NCBI GenBank assembly: GCA_017940445.1
Contig: JAGAYQ010000064.1
Span: 1 to 8,140, forward strand
Length of the DNA stretch: 8,140 nucleotides
Direction: 5' to 3'
DNA from: Pyramidobacter sp.
Lineage (GTDB): Bacteria > Synergistota > Synergistia > Synergistales > Dethiosulfovibrionaceae
Below are positions 1-6,578 of the stretch, piece by piece (the stretch's first letter is position 1; every line of letters starts with the position of its first letter). The position numbers and the translations under genes are program-made. The notes under the pieces are model-generated. The model did no database searches. It had not been told where the DNA came from and worked only from the letters and a program-made list of their open reading frames with translations.

Positions 1-727
1 CGCCGCCTTCGGTCTTGCCGAACTTATGTCCGGCAGAGGTGAGCAGCAGGGGATTGGTGCCGCCGTAGACGAGCGCGCCCTCTTCGTGCTTGCGGATGAA
101 GTCGATGCCGCTTGTGATGTTGCCCTGCTGGTCGTTGCCGCCCAGCTGGATACGGCAGCCGTAGGTGTTGTACAGGTGGTAGAAGTCGTACGACTGGAGC
201 AGCGTGTAGGCGAACTCAGTGAACGAGAGGCTCTTGGTGGGGTCCTCGATGCGGCTTCTCACATGCTCCTTGGCGATCATCTTGTTGATCGTGAAGTACT
301 TGCCCACATCGCGCAGGAACTCGAGGAAGTTCATCGAGCTGAGCCAGTCGTAGTTGTTCGCGAGGATGGCGGAGTTCTCGCCGCAGTCGAAGCTGACAAA
401 GTGAGCGAGCTGCTTTTTGACGCCTTCGACGTTGTGCGCGATCTGCTCCATGGTGAGCAGGTTGCGCTCGGTGCTCTTCATCGAGGGATCGCCGATCATG
501 CCCGTGCCGCCGCCGGCAAGGACGATGGGACGGTGCCCCAGTTTCTGGAGCCAGGCCAGGCCCATGAGGGGGATCAGGTGTCCGACGTGAAGGCTGTCGG
601 CCGTGGGGTCGAATCCCACATACGCCGTCACCATGCCGCTGTCGAACAGTTTCTTGACGCCCTCGTCGTCGGTCGTCCAGTCGATAAAGCCGCGTGCGCG
701 CAGAACTTCAAGCGCATTCTGTGCCAT
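1..727 (-). CDS. tyrS: Tyrosyl-tRNA synthetase, N-terminal part (3' end outside window)
   Basis: This class I aminoacyl-tRNA synthetase charges tRNA-Tyr with tyrosine in the cytoplasm. The visible 242 residues start at the ATG complementary to 725-727 and read off the left edge. They contain the HIGH-type motif HVGH at residues 47-50 within FDPTADSLHVGHL, the tyrosine-pocket stretch EFAYTLLQSYDF (about 171-182, with Y174, Q178 and D181), the GGNDQ loop at 196-200, and the second ATP-binding motif KFGKT at 235-239, which is the bacterial TyrS variant of KMSKS. Family members are about 400-430 residues, so the anticodon-binding and S4-like C-terminal domains lie outside the window. An AAAGGAT Shine-Dalgarno-like site lies about 11 bases before the start. 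One oddity is DQQGN where most bacterial enzymes have DQWGN. No T-box specifier leader is recognisable upstream. The identification is secure. Confidence 0.96.
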   Translation of the reverse strand, partial: MAQNALEVLRARGFIDWTTDDEGVKKLFDSGMVTAYVGFDPTADSLHVGHLIPLMGLAWLQKLGHRPIVLAGGGTGMIGDPSMKSTERNLLTMEQIAHNVEGVKKQLAHFVSFDCGENSAILANNYDWLSSMNFLEFLRDVGKYFTINKMIAKEHVRSRIEDPTKSLSFTEFAYTLLQSYDFYHLYNTYGCRIQLGGNDQQGNITSGIDFIRKHEEGALVYGGTNPLLLTSAGHKFGKTEGG

Positions 728-752
728 TTACAATCAGATCCTTTCAAAATGG

Positions 753-758
753 ATAATA
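753..758 (-). promoter_or_regulatory. Possible -10 box of the tyrS promoter
   Basis: Read on the minus strand, these bases are TATTAT, placed about 26 bases before the tyrS start. No good -35 hexamer lies 16-18 bases upstream. A TTGACG occurs further out (complement of 804-809), but it has no good -10 at the standard distance. The tyrS promoter is therefore only tentatively placed. Confidence 0.3.
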
Positions 759-868
759 TGACGGATTGAAAAACGAGAACTCGTTAATCTTAACATATTC
801 CTCCGTCAAAAGGCCACGCCCGGAATGTGCTCATTTATTCAGGAAAGGCATAAGCAGCGCTCGCAAAA

Positions 869-888
869 AACAGTGCAATTTCACTGTT
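869..888. repeat. Inverted repeat in the tyrS/regulator intergenic region, candidate operator
   Basis: AACAGTG (869-875) and CACTGTT (882-888) form a perfect 7-bp inverted repeat around CAATTT. It lies about 70-85 bases upstream of the regulator start and just upstream of a TAGAAT -10-like hexamer at 915-920. The symmetry and position suit a transcription-factor site, possibly for autoregulation by the adjacent CdaR-like protein. No known consensus was matched. Confidence 0.4.
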
Positions 889-954
889 GCAAAAATACGA
901 AAAGTATGGCTTAATAGAATAAGGTTTATGACTTTCTGTACAAAGGTGATCGTC

Positions 955-2217
955 ATGTACGAACGTGAAATGGAAGAGAATGCGCTGCTTCGCAAGGCCG
1001 CCGGCGAGATCGCGGCCACAGTGTCTGCGCTGATCGGCTTCGACGTGATCATCGCAGACCTACGGGGCGTGGCGGTCGGTTCCAGCGATGACCGCTGGCT
1101 GAATATGCTGCTTGCTCCCGCCCGTGCGGCTGCTGAGAGCGGTGAAACGGTAGAGACCTCCGGCGGCAGAGGCGCTTTCAGCGGCGTGTCCTGTCCCGTT
1201 CAGTCGATGAACGGCCGAGCAGCGGGGGCCGTATCCATCGCCGGCGAGCCGGCGCGGGTGCGTCCTTTTGCGGCCATCGTCAGCCGGCAGGTCGAACTGC
1301 TGCTGCGCGAACGCGAACTGTACGCGTTTGCCGGCAACCGCGAGAGCACGCTCGAAAATCTTCTTCAGGACATCGGTTCGTTCGTGCCCGGCGTCAGCAA
1401 CGAAGCTCTGCTGGCCTCGCGTGCCGCTGAGTTCGGCTACGACCGGGAGCGCGACTACACAGCCGTCGCTGTCGATCTGTACCAGTTCGGCCGCTTTGCG
1501 CTCGAGACGCGCGAACAGGTCCGCGACAAGCGCGAAAACATCCAGACCCGCATCCTCAACGTCAAAAAGGCTGTGCTCGCCTCTATCCGCAAGGTCTTCT
1601 GCGGCGCCTGCGACATCTCGGCGACGCTTGGCAACAACCGCTTCGTCATCCTGCACGCCGCTCCCGGCGAGGACGGCGCGGCGCAGCCTGAGCTGACGCA
1701 CCGCCTGGCGCAGCAGACGCTCGAAGCGATCGAGGAGTTTGGTCTCAAGGCCGCTGTCGGCGTGGGCTCGCCCGCCCGCGGCATCCCGGCACTGGCGGTC
1801 AGCTATCAGGAAGCCTGGAAAGCGCTTTTCCTCGGCAAGAAGTTCTGCACCCGCCCCGGCGTCTACGAGATCTCCGAGTACCGTCTGGAGGACGTGATCA
1901 CCACGATCGACGCGCCTGTGCGTGCGCGCTACGTCAGAGCCGTGACCGGCAGCTTCCGCAGTGATCCCGACTGGAACCAGATGCGCGAGACGATCCGCGG
2001 CTGGTGCGAGAGCTCGTTCTCGCTCATCGAGGCTGCCAAGCGCCTGCACATCCACCGCAACACGCTTATCTACCGAATGGACAAGATCGCCCGAGAGACA
2101 GGTCTCGATCTGCACGATTTCCGCACATGTCTCAATCTCTATCTGGCGCTTGTCATGGATCAGTACACCGGTCCGGCTGTGAAAGAGCAGAGCAATGCCG
2201 AGAATTCCGAGTTTTGA
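955..2217 (+). CDS. CdaR/PucR-family transcriptional regulator
   Basis: This 420-residue protein has the architecture of sugar-diacid/purine-type regulators (CdaR, PucR). The N-terminal sensing region (about 5-125) resembles the diacid-recognition domain, with a typical G-AVSIAGEPARVRPFA segment near 91-107. A middle degenerate GGDEF-like domain spans about 165-300. The C-terminal helix-turn-helix at about 355-405 carries the hallmark HRNTLIYRMDKI (367-378) followed by TGLDLHDFR. ATG at 955 was chosen because AAAGGTGAT (942-950) precedes it closely and the protein then begins at the expected place for the domain. The frame stays open upstream to a TTG at 766 and has another ATG at 928, but the extra residues look unlike the family and fall in AT-rich DNA. 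CdaR relatives usually activate catabolic genes in response to a small metabolite. Here the gene sits just before iadA, so control of peptide or amino-acid catabolism is an inference. The ligand is unknown. Confidence 0.9.
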   Translation: MYEREMEENALLRKAAGEIAATVSALIGFDVIIADLRGVAVGSSDDRWLNMLLAPARAAAESGETVETSGGRGAFSGVSCPVQSMNGRAAGAVSIAGEPARVRPFAAIVSRQVELLLRERELYAFAGNRESTLENLLQDIGSFVPGVSNEALLASRAAEFGYDRERDYTAVAVDLYQFGRFALETREQVRDKRENIQTRILNVKKAVLASIRKVFCGACDISATLGNNRFVILHAAPGEDGAAQPELTHRLAQQTLEAIEEFGLKAAVGVGSPARGIPALAVSYQEAWKALFLGKKFCTRPGVYEISEYRLEDVITTIDAPVRARYVRAVTGSFRSDPDWNQMRETIRGWCESSFSLIEAAKRLHIHRNTLIYRMDKIARETGLDLHDFRTCLNLYLALVMDQYTGPAVKEQSNAENSEF

Positions 2218-2222
2218 CGACT

Positions 2223-2258
2223 AAAAAAATCCGCGTCCATTGACGCGGATTTTCTTTT
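2223..2258 (+). terminator. Rho-independent terminator after the regulator gene
   Basis: AATCCGCGTC (2228-2237) pairs with GACGCGGATT (2242-2251) around the four-base loop CATT. Further A-T pairs extend the stem, and a T-rich tract (TTTTCTTTTG) follows. It starts six bases after the regulator stop codon. The right arm also carries the -35 box of the next promoter. Confidence 0.88.
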
Positions 2259-2268
2259 GTATTATACT
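2240..2268 (+). promoter_or_regulatory. Sigma-70-type promoter of iadA
   Basis: TTGACG (2240-2245) and TATACT (2263-2268) are separated by exactly 17 bases and each matches the consensus at five of six positions. Transcription should start near 2275, giving a leader of about 50 bases. The -35 box lies in the loop and right arm of the preceding terminator. Downstream, GAGGAG (2311-2316) is the ribosome-binding site for the ATG at 2326. Confidence 0.8.
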
Positions 2269-2325
2269 GAAACCAGACCGCTGTTATGCGGATGAAAATA
2301 TCAATCTGCTGAGGAGAGATGCTCC

Positions 2326-3459
2326 ATGAACAATCTGCTGCTGAAAAACGCTGACCTGTACGCACCCGAACACAAAGGCGTTGTCGACGTGCTCGTGCTG
2401 AACGGCAAAGTTGCCGCCGTCGGTCCCAAGCTCGACGTCAAACTGCCTGAACTTGAAGTCATCGACCTTGAGGGCGCCCTTGCCGCGCCGGGCATCGTCG
2501 ATCATCACAACCACTTCGGCGGCGCCGGCGGCGAAGGCGGCTTCAACTTCCGCACGCCTCCCGCACAGCTTTCCACGTTTGTCAAAGCCGGCATCACGAC
2601 CGCTGTCGGTCTGCTCGGCACCGACGGGATCAGCCGCTCGCTCGTCGAACTGCTGGCCAAGGCCCGCGCGCTTGACATCGAGGGACTGAGCACCTGGATC
2701 TACACCGGCGCGTACCAGCTCCCCGGCCCTACCATCACGGGCAAAGTCGGCAGCGACATCGCCTGGATCGACAAGGTCATCGGCTGCAAGATGGCCCTGT
2801 CCGATCACCGCAGCTCGCATCCGGCGGCTGAGACGATCCGCGCTCTCGTATCCGAAGTGCGCGTGTCGGCCATGCTCGCCGGCAAAAAGGGCGTCGTCTG
2901 CGTCCACATGGGCAGCGAGCCCACGGGCCTCGATCCGCTGCGCGCCGCGATCAAAGACAGCGAAGTGCCGCCCACTCACTTTATGCCGACGCACGTCACG
3001 CGCAACCGCACGCTGCTGGATGACACGATCGCCTGGATCAAGGAAGGCGGGCTTGGCGACATCACGGCTCATGACGACACCTGGGAGTGTGTCGCTCACG
3101 TCGTCGAGAGCGGCGCCGATCTGTCGCACGTCTGCTTCAGCTCGGACGGCAACGGCAGCATGCCCAAGTTTGACGAGAAGAAGAATCTGATCGGCATGGG
3201 CGTCGGCGATCCTGCTTCGATCCTTGCCGCCATCGGCGACTGCCTCCGCCACGAAGTCGTCAGCGCTGAGAACGCCTTTGCCTTTGCCAGCACCAACCCG
3301 GCTTTCTGGCTTGGCCTGCCCGGCAAGGGGAAAGTTGAAAAGAACTACGACGCCGACATCATGGTCCTCAATCCTGATTTCACCCTCCGCTCCCTCGTCG
3401 CCCGCGGCCGCGTCATGATGCGCGACGGTCAGGTGCTCGTGAAGGGAACGTTTGAGTAG
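2326..3459 (+). CDS. iadA: Isoaspartyl dipeptidase (beta-aspartyl peptidase, M38 family)
   Basis: This cytoplasmic binuclear-zinc amidohydrolase hydrolyses beta-aspartyl (isoaspartyl) dipeptides, which arise when damaged proteins are degraded, and releases L-aspartate. The 377-residue length is close to that of the E. coli enzyme (about 390), and all active-site landmarks are visible. These are the metal-binding HxH (H61, H63), the substrate-binding segment GGEGG with E70, GLLGTDGISR (95-104), GAY with Y130, the bridging carboxylated lysine in IGCKMALSDHR (K155, R162), H194 in VHMG, H223 in PTHVTRN with R226, and the catalytic D274 in SSDGNGS. The C-terminus ends in VKGTFE, as in the E. coli protein. 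The start is supported by GAGGAG 9 bases upstream. It has its own promoter, and its regulator is probably the CdaR-like gene just upstream. Aspartate released here would feed amino-acid fermentation. Confidence 0.96.
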   Translation: MNNLLLKNADLYAPEHKGVVDVLVLNGKVAAVGPKLDVKLPELEVIDLEGALAAPGIVDHHNHFGGAGGEGGFNFRTPPAQLSTFVKAGITTAVGLLGTDGISRSLVELLAKARALDIEGLSTWIYTGAYQLPGPTITGKVGSDIAWIDKVIGCKMALSDHRSSHPAAETIRALVSEVRVSAMLAGKKGVVCVHMGSEPTGLDPLRAAIKDSEVPPTHFMPTHVTRNRTLLDDTIAWIKEGGLGDITAHDDTWECVAHVVESGADLSHVCFSSDGNGSMPKFDEKKNLIGMGVGDPASILAAIGDCLRHEVVSAENAFAFASTNPAFWLGLPGKGKVEKNYDADIMVLNPDFTLRSLVARGRVMMRDGQVLVKGTFE

Positions 3460-3492
3460 AGGCTTGCTCATCAAAATCATCAAAAAAGATCG

Positions 3493-3537
3493 AAAAATCC
3501 CGCGCTCCGAATTATTTCCGGAACGCGGGATTTTTTT
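3493..3537. terminator. Bidirectional terminator between iadA and the phosphoesterase gene
   Basis: AAAAATCCCGCG (3493-3504) pairs with CGCGGGATTTTT (3524-3535). A second short helix, TCCG (3506-3509) with CGGA (3519-3522), continues the stem after one mismatch. The T run on one strand and the A run on the other make it work in both directions, which suits the convergent genes ending at 3459 and 3549. Confidence 0.9.
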
Positions 3538-3548
3538 GTGTCGCAGTA

Positions 3549-4712
3549 TTAGGCTTTCGGGCGGTGCAGCACCAGCACGGTGATTTCTGCCGGGTCAAAA
3601 ATGCGCAGAGGAAAACCGTTCCACAGCGACGTGCCGGGACTGTTGAAGAGCTTCATCCCGTCAACGTCATACCAGCCTTTGACAAAACCCTTGTTGGCCC
3701 GTGCCACGATCAGGTCGAGTCCGGGCATCATGCCGCCGTGAGTGTGTCCTGAAAGCTGGAGGGCGACGCCGCCTTTGGCGTTTTCGCGCGCGGCTTCGGG
3801 GCGGTGGGCGAGCAGGATCACAGGCGCGCCGGCCGGAGCGCCTGACAGCGCTTTTTTAAGATCGGGCGCCGTGTAGCCCATGCGTCCGCCCTGCTGATCC
3901 GGAACGCCGGCGATGATCAGCCGGCCCGTGCCGAGGCTGAGCACGCGGTGCTCATTTTCCAGCCAGGTGAGACCGAATTTTTGCAGCTGCTCTTTCCAGG
4001 CGTGATAGCCTGAATAATACTCATGGTTGCCGGACGAGGCAAACACGCCCAGCGGCGCGGAAAGGCGCGACAGCGGTTCGAGGTCGGCCTCGCGGCGGCT
4101 CACAGGACCGTCGACGAAATCGCCCGGCATGACGATCAGATCGGGCTTTTCGGCCATGGTGCGCGCCACGATGGCCTCAAACAGCGGGCGGCGGTTCAGA
4201 GCGCTGGCGTGAAGATCGACGAGCATGGCGACTTTTTTGCCCTCAAATTCGGCTGACAGACCGGGGATCTCCACGTCGTGATACTTCACATCGGGCACGC
4301 GAACGGCCTCCCATGTGCCCCAAACGGTGGAAACAACTGCCAGGGCGAGCACGAACGCCGATGCCGCGGCGGCGGGGAATTTTCGCGGCATGTGGACGGC
4401 CAGGCGCGGAAAGATCCTCTGGACGGGGAGAAGCTTGCACAGCAGCCAAGTCAGGTCTTTCAGCACCGTCAGGACAAACGCGACGACGAGCAGATTGTAC
4501 AGCAGAGAGCCGGCGATCATGCCCCAGCGGGGCAGGTCGGGCGCGAACAACATGCCGCCGCCGAGCCAGCCGCAGATATGATTTTTGCCCGCCCCGACCA
4601 GCAGCGGCACGAACAGGAGCAGCTTGACCAGAAAGTTTACTCGCAGCGGCAGCAGCAGGCTGAGCGCCTCATACGCCGCCATGATGAACGGCGCGTAGAA
4701 AAATGCTCTCAT
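3549..4712 (-). CDS. Membrane-anchored calcineurin-like metallophosphoesterase
   Basis: This 387-residue protein has an N-terminal membrane part and a C-terminal metallophosphoesterase domain. Hydrophobic segments lie at about 8-22, 27-42, 62-84 and 113-131. The catalytic domain (about 145-385) shows every metal-binding motif of the superfamily: DLH (D166, H168), GDFVD (197-201), GNHE (228-231), the histidine in LAHRPE (H303) and SGHTHGG with GHTH at 322-325. It resembles the YaeI/YkuE group; some members are reported to hydrolyse phosphodiester or UDP-lipid type substrates, but the substrate here cannot be read from sequence. The orientation relative to the membrane is also not certain. Its start is supported by GGGAGGT four bases upstream on the minus strand. 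It has a separate candidate promoter, so it is probably monocistronic. Confidence 0.9.
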   Translation of the reverse strand: MRAFFYAPFIMAAYEALSLLLPLRVNFLVKLLLFVPLLVGAGKNHICGWLGGGMLFAPDLPRWGMIAGSLLYNLLVVAFVLTVLKDLTWLLCKLLPVQRIFPRLAVHMPRKFPAAAASAFVLALAVVSTVWGTWEAVRVPDVKYHDVEIPGLSAEFEGKKVAMLVDLHASALNRRPLFEAIVARTMAEKPDLIVMPGDFVDGPVSRREADLEPLSRLSAPLGVFASSGNHEYYSGYHAWKEQLQKFGLTWLENEHRVLSLGTGRLIIAGVPDQQGGRMGYTAPDLKKALSGAPAGAPVILLAHRPEAARENAKGGVALQLSGHTHGGMMPGLDLIVARANKGFVKGWYDVDGMKLFNSPGTSLWNGFPLRIFDPAEITVLVLHRPKA

Positions 4713-4746
4713 GGATACCTCCCAAACTCAAAGATTCGATCTCCAT

Positions 4747-4776
4747 ATTTAACACATGGAGCGGGCTCCAGGTCAA
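4747..4776 (-). promoter_or_regulatory. Candidate phosphoesterase promoter with palindrome in the spacer
   Basis: On the minus strand, TTGACC (complement of 4771-4776) is followed after 18 bases by TTAAAT (complement of 4747-4752). The -35 is good and the -10 is weaker. The spacer holds the perfect inverted repeat TGGAGC-GG-GCTCCA at 4757-4770, where a repressor or a spacer-distorting activator could bind. Confidence 0.5.
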
Positions 4777-4784
4777 GAACGCGC

Positions 4785-4819
4785 AAATAAAAAAACTCCC
4801 CCGCAGAAAGCGGAGGAGT
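4785..4819 (-). terminator. Rho-independent terminator of the gamma-glutamyltransferase-like gene
   Basis: On the minus strand, ACTCCTCCGC (complement of 4810-4819) pairs with GCGGGGGAGT (complement of 4795-4804), with one T-G wobble and the loop TTTCT. A run of seven T residues follows. It begins 15 bases after the stop codon of the gene at 4834-6441. Confidence 0.88.
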
Positions 4820-4833
4820 GATGACAAAGCAAA

Positions 4834-6441
4834 TTACCAGGCGGCGACGCAGCCGTCGGCGCGCGGTTCGGTGGCGCCCACGAGCGTGCCGTCTTCAGTG
4901 CGCAGGATCATCTCGCCGCGGCCGAACGTGCCGCTGTCGGCGTCGCACTTGATGTCGTGCCCCATGCGGGCGAGGCGCTGATACGCCGCGGGCGGGAATC
5001 CCGGCTCGATCTCGATGGTCTTTTTGCCGGTCCACTGCCAGCGGGGCGCGTCGAACGCCTGCTGCGGGTTGAAGCCGAAGTCGATCATGTTCATCAGCAC
5101 CTGAACGTGTCCCTGCGGCTGCATGTAGCCGCCCATCACGCCGAACGGGCCGACGGGCTCGCCGCCTTTGGTAAGGAAACCGGGGATGATCGTGATGTAG
5201 GGGCGCTTGCCCGGCTCGACGACATTGGGATGCTCCGGATCGAGCGAGAAGCCGGCGGCGCGGCAGTTGAGCGAGATGCCGGTGCCGGGGATGACGATGC
5301 CGGAGCCGAACTGCTTGTAGTTGCTCTGGATAAATGACACCATGTTGCCCTCGCCGTCGGCGGTGCACAGATAGACCGTGCCGCTGGCCTCGGGCTTGCC
5401 GGGCTCGGGCAGGATGGCCTGATCGCCGATCAGCGCGCGACGGACGGCCGCGTACTCGTCGCTGAGCATCTCCCTGACGGGCACATTGGCGAAGCGGGGA
5501 TCAGCGACATAGCGGGCGGCGTCGACGAAGGCCAGCTTGATAGCCTCGATCTGGCGGTGGAACGTCTCCGGCGCGTCGCGGTGCGTGAATTCAAAGCCCT
5601 TGAGAATGTTCAGAGCCATCAGCACCGTGATGCCCTGGCCGTTGGGCGGCAGCTCCCACACGTCGTAGCCGCGGTAGTTGACGCTCAGCGGCTCGACCCA
5701 TTCGGGATCGACGGTGGCGAGGTCTTTCGCGCAGAGGAAGCCGTCGGTGGTCATCGAGTATTTGAGGATCTTCTCGGCAAGCTCGCCCTCGTAAAAGGCC
5801 TTGGCGTTCGTCTCGCCGATCAGGCGCAGCGTGCGTGCCTGATCGGGATTTTTCCACAGTTCGCCGGGGCGCGGCGCGCGGCCGTTCGGGGCGAACGTGT
5901 CGAACCAGGGCTTGAAGACCGGATCGGTCATGATCTTTTTATAGTTCTGGAAATTCCTGTTCCAGAAGAAGGCCACCGTAGGCGCGACGGCATGTCCTTC
6001 TTCGGCCAGCGAGACCGCGGGCGCGAGATCTTCAGCCAGGCTCAATCTGCCCATGCTTTCGCTGAGCACCGCCCAGGTCTTCGGCGCGGCGGGAACAGTG
6101 GCGGAAGCCCAGCCCTTGTCGGGCATGGAAGTGAAGCCGCGGCGCTGGAACTCCTTCAGCTTGAAAGCGAGGGGAGCACGGCCGCTGCCGTTGATGCCGT
6201 GCAGCCTGCCGTCTTTCCAGATGATCGCGAAGTTGTCGCTGCCGATGCCGTTGCTCGTCGGCTCGACGACCGTCAGAGCGGCGGCGGTGGCGATGGCTGC
6301 GTCGATGGCGTTGCCGCCCTTTTTGAGAACTTCAAGGCCTGCCTGAGCGGCAAGGGGATGCGAGGTGGCAACCATGCCGCGCGAGCCGTAGATGACGTTG
6401 CGCTGCGAAGGGAATGGATTGTACCAGGGATCGAATTTCAA
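4834..6441 (-). CDS. Gamma-glutamyltransferase-family enzyme, YwrD-like (cytoplasmic)
   Basis: This is an Ntn-hydrolase of the gamma-glutamyltransferase family, which hydrolyses or transfers gamma-glutamyl groups of glutathione-like peptides or related amides. Numbered from the proposed TTG start, the 535-residue protein shows KKGGNAIDAA (40-49), VVEPTSNGIGSDNF (58-71), the substrate-contacting arginine in NGSGRAP (R88), the nucleophilic threonine at the autocleavage site in EASGTVYLC (T355), QSNYKQFGSGI (373-383), MGGYMQPQGHVQ (436-447), and a C-terminus of the EPRADGCVAAW type. No signal peptide is present, unlike periplasmic Ggt, so it matches the cytoplasmic YwrD-like subgroup. TTG at 6439-6441 is preferred because GAGGTGAT lies five bases before it and the protein then begins MKFDPWYNP, typical of this group. 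An in-frame GTG at 6448-6450 falls inside that ribosome-binding site and is unlikely. The exact substrate is unknown. Confidence 0.92.
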   Translation of the reverse strand: MKFDPWYNPFPSQRNVIYGSRGMVATSHPLAAQAGLEVLKKGGNAIDAAIATAAALTVVEPTSNGIGSDNFAIIWKDGRLHGINGSGRAPLAFKLKEFQRRGFTSMPDKGWASATVPAAPKTWAVLSESMGRLSLAEDLAPAVSLAEEGHAVAPTVAFFWNRNFQNYKKIMTDPVFKPWFDTFAPNGRAPRPGELWKNPDQARTLRLIGETNAKAFYEGELAEKILKYSMTTDGFLCAKDLATVDPEWVEPLSVNYRGYDVWELPPNGQGITVLMALNILKGFEFTHRDAPETFHRQIEAIKLAFVDAARYVADPRFANVPVREMLSDEYAAVRRALIGDQAILPEPGKPEASGTVYLCTADGEGNMVSFIQSNYKQFGSGIVIPGTGISLNCRAAGFSLDPEHPNVVEPGKRPYITIIPGFLTKGGEPVGPFGVMGGYMQPQGHVQVLMNMIDFGFNPQQAFDAPRWQWTGKKTIEIEPGFPPAAYQRLARMGHDIKCDADSGTFGRGEMILRTEDGTLVGATEPRADGCVAAW

Positions 6442-6485
6442 GAAAATCACCTCAGGAAATAATTTTTTTAGTCATGAAACATTGT

Positions 6486-6504
6486 AGATTTTACCAGATT
6501 TTAC
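6486..6504 (-). promoter_or_regulatory. Candidate -10 region of the gamma-glutamyltransferase gene with a 10-bp direct repeat
   Basis: AGATTTTAC occurs at 6486-6494 and again at 6496-6504 on the plus strand, so the period is 10 bases. Each copy reads TAAAAT on the minus strand, a fair -10 hexamer. The copy nearer the gene (6488-6493) would give a leader of about 40 bases. No convincing -35 is seen for either. Repeats one helical turn apart may also be a protein-binding site. Confidence 0.4.
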
Positions 6505-6512
6505 ATCATGCC

Positions 6513-6542
6513 GCGACAAAAAAACTGAAAGCGTGATAGAAT
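6513..6542 (+). promoter_or_regulatory. Candidate distal promoter of the OmpH-like gene (extended -10)
   Basis: GCGACA (6513-6518) and TAGAAT (6537-6542) are 18 bases apart. A TG dinucleotide at 6534-6535, one base before the -10, makes it an extended -10 element. The expected start, near 6549, coincides with the first base of a perfect palindrome. Confidence 0.55.
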
Positions 6543-6548
6543 ATATTT

Positions 6549-6569
6549 GCGGAAAAATGATTTTTCCGC
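6549..6569. repeat. Perfect 9-bp inverted repeat at the expected transcription start
   Basis: GCGGAAAAA (6549-6557) and TTTTTCCGC (6561-6569) are exact inverted copies around TGA. Placed at the predicted +1 of the upstream ompH promoter, the sequence could be an operator or a 5'-terminal RNA hairpin. It does not follow a gene in either direction, so a terminator role is less likely. Confidence 0.55.
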
Positions 6570-6578
6570 GAGTAGCAG

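Noticed and set aside
26..769. Long open frame on the plus strand at the left end
   Set aside because: It lies opposite tyrS, whose motifs are unmistakable on the minus strand. The plus-strand frame has no recognisable family features and is open because of high GC content.
766..954. N-terminal extension of the CdaR-like regulator from TTG at 766
   Set aside because: The DNA is AT-rich and holds an inverted repeat. The extra residues do not resemble the family, and a good Shine-Dalgarno precedes ATG 955.
728..954. T-box leader for tyrS
   Set aside because: No T-box core sequence or antiterminator was seen on the minus strand, and the leader implied by the candidate -10 is only about 20 bases.
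2284..3483. Open frame of about 400 codons opposite iadA
   Set aside because: It is a mirror of iadA, which has all the catalytic residues of the M38 dipeptidase. The reverse frame shows no family features.
5557..6462. Plus-strand open frame opposite the gamma-glutamyltransferase gene
   Set aside because: Composition matches an antisense shadow of a GC-rich gene, and no domain or ribosome-binding site supports it.
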